Source: Ryuthela nishihirai (Eukaryota; Arthropoda; Arachnida; Araneae; Heptathelidae). From it: 64,000 nt of DNA. The stretch is from assembly GCA_038380435.1 (NCBI GenBank), contig JAWZYU010000736.1:1-64000 (forward strand), in the 5' to 3' direction. The notes beneath the pieces are model-generated. The model saw nothing but the letters and a program-made list of their open reading frames with translations, was not told where the DNA came from and did no database searches. Below are positions 37,435 to 46,180 of this stretch, piece after piece; position 1 is the first letter of the stretch; every line of letters starts with the position of its first letter. The position numbers were made by a program, and so were the translations under genes.

Positions 37435-38522
37435 CCAACCCACATAACCCCTTCCTCTTAGAGGAGGGGGGGATACACTGAAAAATTTTCACACGATACC
37501 TACATCCAACCCACACAACCCCTTCCTATTGGACGGTGGGAATACACCAAAAAATTTTCACACGCTACCTACAACCAACCCACATAGCCCCTTCCTCTTA
37601 TGGAAGGGGGGGGGGGGGGGAGAGTACACCGAAAAAATTTCACACGATACCTACACCTAATCCACATAACCCCTTCCTTTTGGACGGTGGGAATACACCA
37701 AAAAAATTTCACACGCTACCTACAACCAACCAACATAACCCCTTCCTCTTATGGGGGGGGAGAGTACACCGAAAAAATTTCACACGATACCTACACCTAA
37801 TCCACATAACCCCTTCCTTTTGGACGGTGGGAATACACCAAAAAAATTTCACACGCTACCTACAACCAACCAACATAACCCCTTCCTCTTATGGGGGGGA
37901 GAGTACACCGAAAAAATTTCACACGATACCTACACCTAATCCACATAACCCCTTCCTTTTGGACGGTGGGAATACACCAAAAAAATTTCACACGCTACCT
38001 ACAACCAACCAACATAACCCCTTCCTCTTATGGGGGGGAGAGTACACCGAAAAATTTTCACAGGATACCTACACCCAAACCAAATAACCCCTTCCTATTG
38101 GACGGTGGGATTACACCAAAAAATTTTCACAAGCTACCTACAACCAACCGACATGAGCCCCTTCCTGTTAGGGGGGGGAGAGTTCACCGAAAAAATTTCA
38201 CACGATACCTACACCCAACCAACATAACCCCTTCCTCTTAGAGGGGGGGGAATACACAAAAAAATTTTCACACGCTACCTAAAACCAAGCCATATAACCC
38301 CTCCCTGTTAGGGGGGAGAGTACACCGAAAAAATTTCACGCGACACCTACACCCTAACCACATAACCACTTCCCCTTAGAGCGGGGGAATACACCAAACA
38401 TTAAATTATTTTCACACGGCATCGAAACCCAATTCACAAAACACCTCCCTGTTATTTTGTTCGAAGGGTTGGAGGAGGAGGAGGTCAGAACACTTAAAAA
38501 GTAAATTCACACGCTGGTGACC
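37435..38522. repeat. U8 (reference) minisatellite: alternating A/B monomers of ~70 bp
   Basis: About fifteen contiguous monomers lie between the 3' flank of one gene and the upstream region of the next. A monomers carry a G run, GAGAGTACACCG and CACACGATACCTACA; B monomers carry TTGGACGGTGGGAATACACC and CACACGCTACCTACAA. Both share CCCCTTCC and an A-run/TTTCACA core. A and B alternate, so the real period is a dimer of about 140 bp. Three central dimers are nearly identical while the flanking monomers, above all the last three, are diverged. One A monomer has a 15-G run, the longest here. The order suggests that turnover happens in the middle. Confidence 0.95.
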
Positions 38523-38524
38523 CT

Positions 38525-38724
38525 CCACCCATAAGTCTCTTCCTGCGTTTACATTAATCTCCGCCCTACCCGCGGTCAGTAGAGGACACCGATGGTATTG
38601 GAATGACCGCCGTCCGTCGGATGTCCACCCATAAGTCTCTTCCTGCGTTTACATTAATCTCCGCCCTACCCGCGGTCAGTAGAGGACACCGATGGTATTG
38701 GAATGACCGCCGTCCGTCGGATGG
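38525..38724. repeat. U8 100-bp tandem duplication
   Basis: Two consecutive 100-bp copies (38525-38624 and 38625-38724) begin with CCACCCATAAGTCTCTTCC and end with CGTCCGTCGGATG. They differ only at the last base, where the second copy runs on into GGACATTAGG. Every unit has the same pair. The duplication therefore happened before the unit was amplified. Confidence 0.95.
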
Positions 38725-38930
38725 GACATTAGGCCGTGGCTCCGTGTGCGGGAGGGCCATATCCTGTGCACGTTAAAGAACACGCTGGATGGCCTTGAGG
38801 GGAGTCTACCATCTTGTCCCCCCACTGGGTGATCCAGTGGGTACCCCCCAACCTCCTCTGAGCCTTCGTGGTCTATGGGACCTGGACCTTTAGCCCATTG
38901 TGTGCAAAAAAAGTGCTGCTCAGAAGTAAG
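38705..38930. repeat. U8 stretch resembling a dispersed-repeat fragment (CGTTAAAGAAC-type)
   Basis: The stretch runs from GGATGGGACATTAGG through CACGTTAAAGAACACGCTGG (core at 38770-38789) to a CT/GG-rich end. The core and its spacing recall a module that I have seen in many dispersed repeats of invertebrates, but I cannot name the family. An 8-bp perfect inverted repeat, CCCACTGG (38821-38828) and CCAGTGGG (38834-38841), lies inside it. The GC content is higher than in the DNA that follows, consistent with a separate origin. Confidence 0.35.
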
Positions 38931-39326
38931 AAAGACCGACACGACCCAAGCGGTAGGAACAAGTGAGCAAATAAAATCCCAGGAATAATGCCAATTCCTA
39001 AGAAAAACCTAGAAAACCTTTAAAAAAAAAAAATCCAGTGAATCACTCTACACTAGGAGAAACAGCATATAACTCACGTCTGTGGAAAGCAGAGGTATGG
39101 GCACGATCGAACCTCTAAATGGATCGCACAACCCATAGACCCTCTCCTGCAGAAGAACTAAAAGAAATAAAACGATAGTGTGACAAAAAAAAAAGGGATC
39201 GCATAACACACTTGCTCTGAAATTCTCCGTCGACAGGAAGGAAAGGGAATCGAAGTCTCCGTTTGATCAAAGGCCGAGTAAAACAACCACGAATCCATAG
39301 CATCGTTTTTCGAAGCCAACCGATAA

Positions 39327-39366
39327 CAATTGAGGAACAACAATTGTTTTTTTCGAATTCCAATTG
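39327..39366 (+). promoter_or_regulatory. U8 cluster of three CAATTG motifs upstream of the TATA-like box
   Basis: CAATTG occurs at 39327-39332, 39341-39346 and 39361-39366, within 40 bp and about 80-115 bp before the TATA-like box. The middle one sits in the palindrome AACAATTGTT. CAATTG fits the E-box pattern CANNTG, so basic helix-loop-helix binding is possible but not shown. In U6 an 8-bp insertion changes the spacing of the first two. Confidence 0.25.
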
Positions 39367-39442
39367 TTGCGCAGCGAAAATAATATACGATATGAAAGCC
39401 TTCAGAGAGTACTGTTGCGTAGGGCAGACCGTTGCTACGTCA

Positions 39443-39448
39443 TATATA
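39443..39448 (+). promoter_or_regulatory. U8 TATA-like box of the candidate main promoter
   Basis: TATATA lies in CATATATAGG. An initiator-like TCAGATT with its A at 39466 follows 23 bases later, somewhat closer than the usual 30. A good splice donor comes about 90 bases further on, so a promoter with a short non-coding first exon is a coherent reading. This is inference from motifs only. Confidence 0.35.
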
Positions 39449-39465
39449 GGTTGTCCTTTGTTGTC

Positions 39466-39553
39466 AGATTTAGATTTTTCCGTGTTAGATTCATTTTTCA
39501 GTTTTACACTTTTATACCTCTCTAAAATCATCCGGACAATTAAGGGAAGTGTG
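39466..39553 (+). other. U8 candidate non-coding 5' UTR exon 1
   Basis: The stretch lies between the initiator-like site and the donor GTG|GTGAGTA (intron starting at 39554), which matches the animal donor consensus closely. Spliced to the acceptor at 40847-40848 it would add about 88 bases of leader before the 21-base leader part of the coding exon. Transcript data are needed to fix the start. Confidence 0.3.
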
Positions 39554-39793
39554 GTGAGTAGCCGTTAGTTTCTTATGCAGTGAAAAATTATTCCGACAGA
39601 ATTACCTCACACTATATATACCAATAAATCGGAAAACTTCAAAATACGATCTCCCCTTATAAACTGATATACGTTTGCGAAATCATATAGAGTAATTAAA
39701 GGATATTCAGAAAAGCTTTTCCCAAACAAGCATAGCAGGGCAAAACGTAAAGGTAACTTCACCCAAGCGGTTAGAAATTACTCTAGCAAATGA

Positions 39794-39822
39794 AAGCTTA
39801 TTTACTCTAGCAAAATAAGCTT
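39794..39822. repeat. U8 inverted repeat AAGCTTATTT / AAATAAGCTT
   Basis: Perfect 10-bp arms (39794-39803 and 39813-39822) flank a 9-base loop. The arms are part of a set of four imperfect direct repeats of CTTATTTACTCTAG. No function is evident. Confidence 0.6.
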
Positions 39823-40354
39823 AATATAATAGCTTATTTACTCTAGAATGGCTTATTTACTGTAGCAAATGAAAGAATTTAATAAGAAGAAAATTTTCCG
39901 TTTCATTTAGGCAAAAATAGCTGAGATATTTTATTTAAATAAACGACATTTTTTTCTCCATTATTCGTTAAGGCAAAAATATATTAATTTGGATCCTTTC
40001 TAACGTTTATGCCAGACGAAACGATTCCTACAGCAAAATCAGTCCCAATTTAGATCAAAAACAACATTTGATAAACTCTTCTAGAGTTCCATGCGTTGGT
40101 AGAATAGATAGATATGACGGAAATTTCAAGAAAAAATGTCTATTATTAACCTTTCAACGATGGTAACGAAATCGAATTGTCAACACGTGAGTAGTTTACG
40201 TGACGATCGGTAAACATCTGGTATTGAATTATTTTAGAAACATTTGGTACTGGTTGTTTATTTTATTAGGAAAATTACTTTAAAATTTCCTATCATTATC
40301 TTATAAACTTTAATAAACTTTTGTATACTCTACTTGCCCCATATTCTTCTCGCA

Positions 40355-40387
40355 TATATAGCACTGTCTCGTTTGCAGGTGACGTCA
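40355..40387 (+). promoter_or_regulatory. U8 second TATA-like box followed by a CRE-type site TGACGTCA
   Basis: TATATA at 40355-40360 is followed 19 bases later by the palindrome TGACGTCA (40380-40387), the consensus CRE site for CREB/ATF factors. The preceding GTTTGCAG could also be read as a splice acceptor, with a donor-like TAG|GTAAAC at 40543-40544 downstream. Either an alternative promoter or a second leader exon is possible; neither is demonstrated. Confidence 0.25.
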
Positions 40388-40548
40388 CGCTGGAAAAAAT
40401 GAAATAAAAAAATATATATACATATACATATGTACCACTCGGTGGAGCAAGGGAAAAAAATGGGGATAGGTGAAGAAAAATTAGTTCCCATGCTTGCACA
40501 TAGATGGCAGCGCGAAACCCGAACCTTGTACGACCGGTAGTAGGTAAA

Positions 40549-40624
40549 CCCCTGGGTTTTCTCCCTGACGCCAACGGGTTTTACTAATCCCCTGGGTTTT
40601 CCCCCTGACGCCAACGGGTTTTAC
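40549..40624. repeat. U8 40-bp tandem duplication in the candidate intron
   Basis: Two copies of CCCCTGGGTTTT...CTGACGCCAACGGGTTTTAC start at 40549 and 40589. They differ by one base, T or C, after CCCCTGGGTTTTC. The same pair is present in every unit. Confidence 0.9.
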
Positions 40625-40808
40625 AACTCGTGCCACTGAGTGCAACGCCCGTCCCTTTGCTCTGCGACCACTGACAGCTACAGACGTGCGTTTTCCAGCT
40701 CCCGACTTTACCTCATAGTAACCTTTTCGCTTACTCTTTGGTTCAGTATTCTTCAGCATAGTCTGTAGTGGTCTTTAGTCGACGCACTACTGATTTATAT
40801 TAGCTCTA

Positions 40809-40869
40809 CCAATTCTAATTATTAATTTTTTTTCTCCTTCTTTTGCAGTGACCTGAGCCGGATTCCACC
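40809..40869 (+). promoter_or_regulatory. U8 splice acceptor and last 21 bases of 5' UTR
   Basis: A branch-point-like TTCTAAT and a pyrimidine tract lead to TTTTGCAG (AG at 40847-40848). The exon then reads TGACCTGAGCCGGATTCCACC before the ATG. The first three bases are an in-frame TGA seven codons before the ATG, so the coding frame cannot extend upstream within this exon. This, with the Kozak-like CACC, fixes the start codon. Confidence 0.75.
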
Positions 40870-42261
40870 ATGTCCGTTCCAGTTGCAGCGACGAAGGGAG
40901 TAGAGGAAGAGCGTGCCAACGCCACCACAGCCACCAAGATGGTTCCACCCGATGGAGGATACGGGTGGGCCGTCGCTGGTGGCTGCTTTCTCATAACCTT
41001 TCTCCTTTCAGGATTCGTCAAGTCCTTCAGCGCTCTGAAGGTGGCGATCTTCCTGGAGTTTCCTGATACATCTCCGTCCCAGGCGGCCTGGATCCCGGGG
41101 CTGCTAGGAACCCTATCGCTGGTCTTCTCACCGGTGACAGGGATCCTCATGTCTACCTTCGGATACAGGCCGCTCGTGTGTCTGGGCGGATTGCTGTGCA
41201 GCGCTGGCCTTGCCCTCAGCTACCTGGCCACCTCCGGTTCCTTCCTCATAGGTACCATTGGAGGCCTCATGGGGGTCGGTGCATCCTTTGCCATCACCAC
41301 CGGCATAGTGTGCACTGGAAAGTACTTCACGACACGGAGGCCGGCAGCGATGGCCGTCGCCCTGTCGGGAGGCTGCTTCGGGGCCATGGCCCTGCCCACT
41401 GCGATCAACGAGCTGCTGCTGGCGGTCGGCCTGCACTACACGTTCCTCGTGCTGGCCGGCTGCTTCACGCTCATCGCAGTCTGCGGCCTGCTCTTCGTTC
41501 GGCCCGAGAGCCGCTTCCGCGAGGTGCCCGCCGGCGGCAGCAACGATGCCGTCGTCGTGACCCCCGCGGAAGCTGGAGAGCTGGCACCCAGATCCTGCGC
41601 GAAGGTGGTCGCCGAGAGGCTGTCCCTCCGTTTCCTCACGGACGGCCTGTTCCTCCTCACGAGCGCTTCCATCTTCGCGATGGGTATGGGCAACCCTCAC
41701 TTCCTGCACTACATTCCCCAGCACGCCAAGTCGCTGGGGATCGAGAAGAGCAGTGCCATGCTGCTTCTCGCCTACTCTGCTGCCGGCGACCTGGTCGTGC
41801 GCCTCTCGTATGGTCTTCTCGCCAGCCGCTCTCCCCTGCCGAGGACGGCCGAATACATCGCGGCCGTCTCCGTCTCGGCTGCAGCCGTCATCTCACTGCC
41901 TTTCTGCCGCGAGTACTGGCAGCTTGTTGTTGCCTCCGTCGCCGCAGGAGTGGGAACCGGAGTGTGGACCATCCTGATCCCCCTCCTGCTTAGCTCGAAT
42001 CACGGAGTCGACAACATGAACGGCACCTTCACCCTGGTGCGGCTCTTCCAGGGAGTGGCCAACCTCATCTACCCTCCCGTGGCAGGACTGCTCCGGTCCA
42101 CCGGTGGCGACCGCGCAGTCCTGCTCTTCATGGGATCGAAGATGTGTGTGGCCACGGCCTTCGGCGTCGCCTTGCACGTCTCTGCTGTCTTGATCCAGAG
42201 GAGGGGTCGGGCGGCAGCGTCGCTCAAGGAACGGCTCGACGTCTTCACCACCGCAGTGTGA
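40870..42261 (+). CDS. U8 MCT-like (SLC16 family) transporter, intact reference copy, 463 residues
   Basis: The protein belongs to the monocarboxylate transporter family of the major facilitator superfamily, whose members move lactate, pyruvate or other small acids, often with a proton, across the plasma membrane. The family motif before helix 1 is seen as PDGGYGW (27-33) and that at helix 5 as KYFTTRRPAAMAVALSGG (151-168). Lys51 in helix 1 and Asp307/Arg311 in helix 8 sit where MCT1 has its proton and substrate residues Lys38, Asp302 and Arg306. About twelve hydrophobic helices lie near 34-54, 73-94, 101-119, 124-148, 159-182, 188-210, 253-275, 293-317, 327-344, 350-376, 384-406 and 415-442, with a short cytoplasmic loop at 211-252. 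Both termini are short and there is no signal peptide. The length is at the low end for the family. The coding part has no intron. The substrate is unknown; invertebrate MCT-like proteins are diverse. Confidence 0.95.
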   Translation: MSVPVAATKGVEEERANATTATKMVPPDGGYGWAVAGGCFLITFLLSGFVKSFSALKVAIFLEFPDTSPSQAAWIPGLLGTLSLVFSPVTGILMSTFGYRPLVCLGGLLCSAGLALSYLATSGSFLIGTIGGLMGVGASFAITTGIVCTGKYFTTRRPAAMAVALSGGCFGAMALPTAINELLLAVGLHYTFLVLAGCFTLIAVCGLLFVRPESRFREVPAGGSNDAVVVTPAEAGELAPRSCAKVVAERLSLRFLTDGLFLLTSASIFAMGMGNPHFLHYIPQHAKSLGIEKSSAMLLLAYSAAGDLVVRLSYGLLASRSPLPRTAEYIAAVSVSAAAVISLPFCREYWQLVVASVAAGVGTGVWTILIPLLLSSNHGVDNMNGTFTLVRLFQGVANLIYPPVAGLLRSTGGDRAVLLFMGSKMCVATAFGVALHVSAVLIQRRGRAAASLKERLDVFTTAV

Positions 42262-42287
42262 TGTCGCAGCTATCGGGAAGCGGCCTC

Positions 42288-42321
42288 CCCTTCCGGGACT
42301 GACTGCCATGTCCGGGAAGGG
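42288..42321 (+). other. U8 hairpin in the 3' UTR
   Basis: CCCTTCCGGGAC (42288-42299) and GTCCGGGAAGGG (42310-42321) form a 12-bp stem with one G-G mismatch and a 10-base loop, starting 27 bases after the stop codon. It is present in all units apart from single-base damage in U2. As RNA it would be a stable GC-rich stem; as DNA the arms also contain ETS-like CTTCCGG. No known element is recognised. Confidence 0.5.
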
Positions 42322-42404
42322 TTTGGCATCCTAAACAGGAAAAACTGAAAAAAGAATTAAGTGAAAATCAAAAAACCAAAAAAAAAAATATTTAAATGTT
42401 CAAA

Positions 42405-42442
42405 AATAAAAAAAAATAAAAATTTAAATGTTCAAAAATAAA
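42405..42442 (+). promoter_or_regulatory. U8 candidate polyadenylation signals (three AATAAA)
   Basis: AATAAA occurs at 42405-42410, 42415-42420 and 42437-42442, 144-181 bases after the stop codon. T- and GT-rich sequence (TGTATGTTTGTATTGTTTGT) follows about 50-70 bases later, as expected downstream of a cleavage site. The hexamers lie in A-rich DNA, so chance occurrence is possible. Confidence 0.5.
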
Positions 42443-42745
42443 AAAAAAAAATATAAAAAATTTCTTAAAAGCAAAGAGAAGACACTCTCGCTGTTTCCTG
42501 TATGTTTGTATTGTTTGTATGTCACTTTTGCTGTGCATTGTATTCTTTTTTCTATGTCGTTGTAAAACTCTGCACATTGTGCTATGATACCAAGTCCACC
42601 AGAGAGACAGACAACTTTTAAACACGCCAGCGCAATGCGCTGCCAGTCCTAAGCCTGGATAAAGTGTGAAGGGAAGTTGAGAGTCACCCGACACTTCATA
42701 ATAAGGTACAAAAGAAAAAGAAAATAATTCACAGGTCCTTGACAC

Positions 42746-43833
42746 CCAACCCACATAACCCCTTCCTCTTAGAGGAGGGGGGGATACACTGAAAAATTTT
42801 CACACGATACCTACATCCAACCCACACAACCCCTTCCTATTGGACGGTGGGAATACACCAAAAAATTTTCACACGCTACCTACAACCAACCCACATAGCC
42901 CCTTCCTCTTATGGAAGGGGGGGGGGGGGGGAGAGTACACCGAAAAAATTTCACACGATACCTACACCTAATCCACATAACCCCTTCCTTTTGGACGGTG
43001 GGAATACACCAAAAAAATTTCACACGCTACCTACAACCAACCAACATAACCCCTTCCTCTTATGGGGGGGGAGAGTACACCGAAAAAATTTCACACGATA
43101 CCTACACCTAATCCACATAACCCCTTCCTTTTGGACGGTGGGAATACACCAAAAAAATTTCACACGCTACCTACAACCAACCAACATAACCCCTTCCTCT
43201 TATGGGGGGGAGAGTACACCGAAAAAATTTCACACGATACCTACACCTAATCCACATAACCCCTTCCTTTTGGACGGTGGGAATACACCAAAAAAATTTC
43301 ACACGCTACCTACAACCAACCAACATAACCCCTTCCTCTTATGGGGGGGAGAGTACACCGAAAAATTTTCACAGGATACCTACACCCAAACCAAATAACC
43401 CCTTCCTATTGGACGGTGGGATTACACCAAAAAATTTTCACAAGCTACCTACAACCAACCGACATGAGCCCCTTCCTGTTAGGGGGGGGAGAGTTCACCG
43501 AAAAAATTTCACACGATACCTACACCCAACCAACATAACCCCTTCCTCTTAGAGGGGGGGGAATACACAAAAAAATTTTCACACGCTACCTAAAACCAAG
43601 CCATATAACCCCTCCCTGTTAGGGGGGAGAGTACACCGAAAAAATTTCACGCGACACCTACACCCTAACCACATAACCACTTCCCCTTAGAGCGGGGGAA
43701 TACACCAAACATTAAATTATTTTCACACGGCATCGAAACCCAATTCACAAAACACCTCCCTGTTATTTTGTTCGAAGGGTTGGAGGAGGAGGAGGTCAGA
43801 ACACTTAAAAAGTAAATTCACACGCTGGTGACC
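42746..43833. repeat. U9 minisatellite, alternating A/B ~70-bp monomers
   Basis: The full form is present, with three central A-B dimers and a long G run of 15 bases. Confidence 0.95.
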
Positions 43834-46180
43834 CTCCACCCATAAGTCTCTTCCTGCGTTTACATTAATCTCCGCCCTACCCGCGGTCAGTAGAGGACAC
43901 CGATGGTATTGGAATGACCGCCGTCCGTCGGATGTCCACCCATAAGTCTCTTCCTGCGTTTACATTAATCTCCGCCCTACCCGCGGTCAGTAGAGGACAC
44001 CGATGGTATTGGAATGACCGCCGTCCATCGGATGGGACATTAGGCCGTGGCTCCGTGTGCGGGAGGGCCATATCCTGTGCACGTTAAAGAACACGCTGGA
44101 TGGCCTTGAGGGGAGTCTACCATCTTGTCCCCCCACTGGGTGATCCAGTGGGTACCCCCCAACCTCCTCTGAGCCTTCGTGGTCTATGGGACCTGGACCT
44201 TTAGCCCATTGTGTGCAAAAAAAGTGCTGCTCAGAAGTAAGAAAGACCGACACGACCCAAGCGGTAGGAACAAGTGAGCAAATAAAATCCCAGGAATAAT
44301 GCCAATTCCTAAGAAAAACCTAGAAAACCTTTAAAAAAAAAAAATCCAGTGAATCACTCTACACTAGGAGAAACAGCATATAACTCACGTCTGTGGAAAG
44401 CAGAGGTATGGGCACGATCGAACCTCTAAATGGATCGCACAACCCATAGACCCTCTCCTGCAGAAGAACTAAAAGAAATAAAACGATAGTGTGACAAAAA
44501 AAAAAGGGATCGCATAACACACTTGCTCTGAAATTCTCCGTCGACAGGAAGGAAAGGGAATCGAAGTCTCCGTTTGATCAAAGGCCGAGTAAAACAACCA
44601 CGAATCCATAGCATCGTTTTTCGAAGCCAACCGATAACAATTGAGGAACAACAATTGTTTTTTTCGAATTCCAATTGTTGCGCAGCGAAAATAATATACG
44701 ATATGAAAGCCTTCAGAGAGTACTGTTGCGTAGGGCAGACCGTTGCTACGTCATATATAGGTTGTCCTTTGTTGTCAGATTTAGATTTTTCCGTGTTAGA
44801 TTCATTTTTCAGTTTTACACTTTTATACCTCTCTAAAATCATCCGGACAATTAAGGGAAGTGTGGTGAGTAGCCGTTAGTTTCTTATGCAGTGAAAAATT
44901 ATTCCGACAGAATTACCTCACACTACATATACCAATAAATCGGAAAACTTCAAAATACGATCTCCCCTTATAAACTGATATACGTTTGCGAAATCATATA
45001 GAGTAATTAAAGGATATTCAGAAAAGCTTTTCCCAAACAAGCATAGCAGGGCAAAACGTAAAGGTAACTTCACCCAAGCGGTTAGAAATTACTCTAGCAA
45101 ATGAAAGCTTATTTACTCTAGCAAAATAAGCTTAATATAATAGCTTATTTACTCTAGAATGGCTTATTTACTGTAGCAAATGAAAGAATTTAATAAGAAG
45201 AAAATTTTCCGTTTCATTTAGGCAAAAATAGCTGAGATATTTTATTTAAATAAACGACATTTTTTTCTCCATTATTCGTTAAGGCAAAAATATATTAATT
45301 TGGATCCTTTCTAACGTTTATGCCAGACGAAACGATTCCTACAGCAAAATCAGTCCCAATTTAGATCAAAAACAACATTTGATAAACTCTTCTAGAGTTC
45401 CATGCGTTGGTAGAATAGATAGATATGACGGAAATTTCAAGAAAAAATGTCTATTATTAACCTTTCAACGATGGTAACGAAATCGAATTGTCAACACGTG
45501 AGTAGTTTACGTGACGATCGGTAAACATCTGGTATTGAATTATTTTAGAAACATTTGGTACTGGTTGTTTATTTTATTAGGAAAATTACTTTAAAATTTC
45601 CTATCATTATCTTATAAACTTTAATAAACTTTTGTATACTCTACTTGCCCCATATTCTTCTCGCATATATAGCACTGTCTCGTTTGCAGGTGACGTCACG
45701 CTGGAAAAAATGAAATAAAAAAATATATATACATATACATATGTACCACTCGGTGGAGCAAGGGAAAAAAATGGGGATAGGTGAAGAAAAATTAGTTCCC
45801 ATGCTTGCACATAGATGGCAGCGCGAAACCCGAACCTTGTACGACCGGTAGTAGGTAAACCCCTGGGTTTTCTCCCTGACGCCAACGGGTTTTACTAATC
45901 CCCTGGGTTTTCCCCCTGACGCCAACGGGTTTTACAACTCGTGCCACTGAGTGCAACGCCCGTCCCTTTGCTCTGCGACCACTGACAGCTACAGACGTGC
46001 GTTTTCCAGCTCCCGACTTTACCTCATAGTAACCTTTTCGCTTACTCTTTGGTTCAGTATTCTTCAGCATAGTCTGTAGTGGTCTTTAGTCGACGCACTA
46101 CTGATTTATATTAGCTCTACCAATTCTAATTATTAATTTTTTTTCTCCTTCTTTTGCAGTGACCTGAGCCGGATTCCACC
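43834..46180 (+). other. U9 upstream non-coding region with candidate promoter, 5' UTR exon and intron
   Basis: The 100-bp duplication is at 43836-43935 and 43936-44035; the second copy has a private G-to-A change at 44027. The TATA-like box is at 44754-44759, the candidate donor at 44865 and the acceptor AG at 46158-46159. A private T-to-C change at 44926 interrupts the TATATATA run in the intron (CTACATATAC). Confidence 0.6.

Larger units (their letters stand above)
39554..40848 (+). other. U8 candidate 5' UTR intron, 1295 bp
   Basis: The intron would run from the GTGAGTA donor to the TTTTGCAG acceptor. It is AT-rich, with no long reading frame of its own. It holds a second TATA-like run (TATATATA at 39613-39620), short repeats around CTTATTTACTCTAG (39777-39875), and a second TATA/CRE pair near its 3' part. 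The same pair of splice sites is 1295 bp apart in all clean units checked and 1299 bp in U12 because of a 4-bp insertion. Confidence 0.35.
38523..40869 (+). other. U8 (reference) upstream non-coding region
   Basis: This 2.35-kb region separates the minisatellite from the start codon. In order it holds a 100-bp tandem duplication, a dispersed-repeat-like module, a CAATTG cluster, a TATA-like box, a candidate non-coding exon with a consensus donor, and a candidate 1295-bp AT-rich intron ending in a strong acceptor 21 bases before the ATG. Small elements are listed separately. Short open frames in it (such as 39263-39568 on + and 39115-39531 on -) have no recognisable domain and no coding-like base composition, so I do not call them genes. 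Confidence 0.65.
42262..42745 (+). other. U8 (reference) 3' flank
   Basis: The stretch contains the 3' UTR and the gap to the next minisatellite. A duplicated 32-bp A/T tract starting TTTAAATGTTCAAAAATAAA (42391 and 42423) carries polyadenylation hexamers. A palindrome, CAGCGCA-A-TGCGCTG, is at 42628-42642. No gene is seen. Confidence 0.7.

Noticed and set aside
37435..38522. CRISPR-like array
   Set aside because: The ~70-bp monomers are contiguous with no unique spacers, the locus is eukaryotic and no cas-like gene is near.
37435..38522. Telomeric or telomere-derived repeat suggested by ATAACCCC and G runs
   Set aside because: There is no short telomere unit such as TTAGG or TTAGGG in tandem; ATAACCCC occurs once per ~70-bp monomer.
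39115..39568. Frames of 138 codons (-) and 101 codons (+) in the upstream region
   Set aside because: They overlap each other across the candidate promoter and leader exon, have no recognisable motif and have AT-rich non-coding composition. Their ends move between units with A-run length.
38523..40869. tRNA, rRNA or snRNA genes in the repeated non-coding DNA
   Set aside because: I saw no cloverleaf with A and B boxes, no rRNA-like sequence and no snRNA-type motif on either strand. The visible inverted repeats are short isolated hairpins.
41128..41993. Antisense frame of 198 codons and alternative + frame of 271 codons over the transporter gene
   Set aside because: These are shadows in GC-rich coding DNA. 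Their products are rich in Arg, Gln, Glu and His without domains, while the 463-residue frame has clear membrane helices and family motifs.
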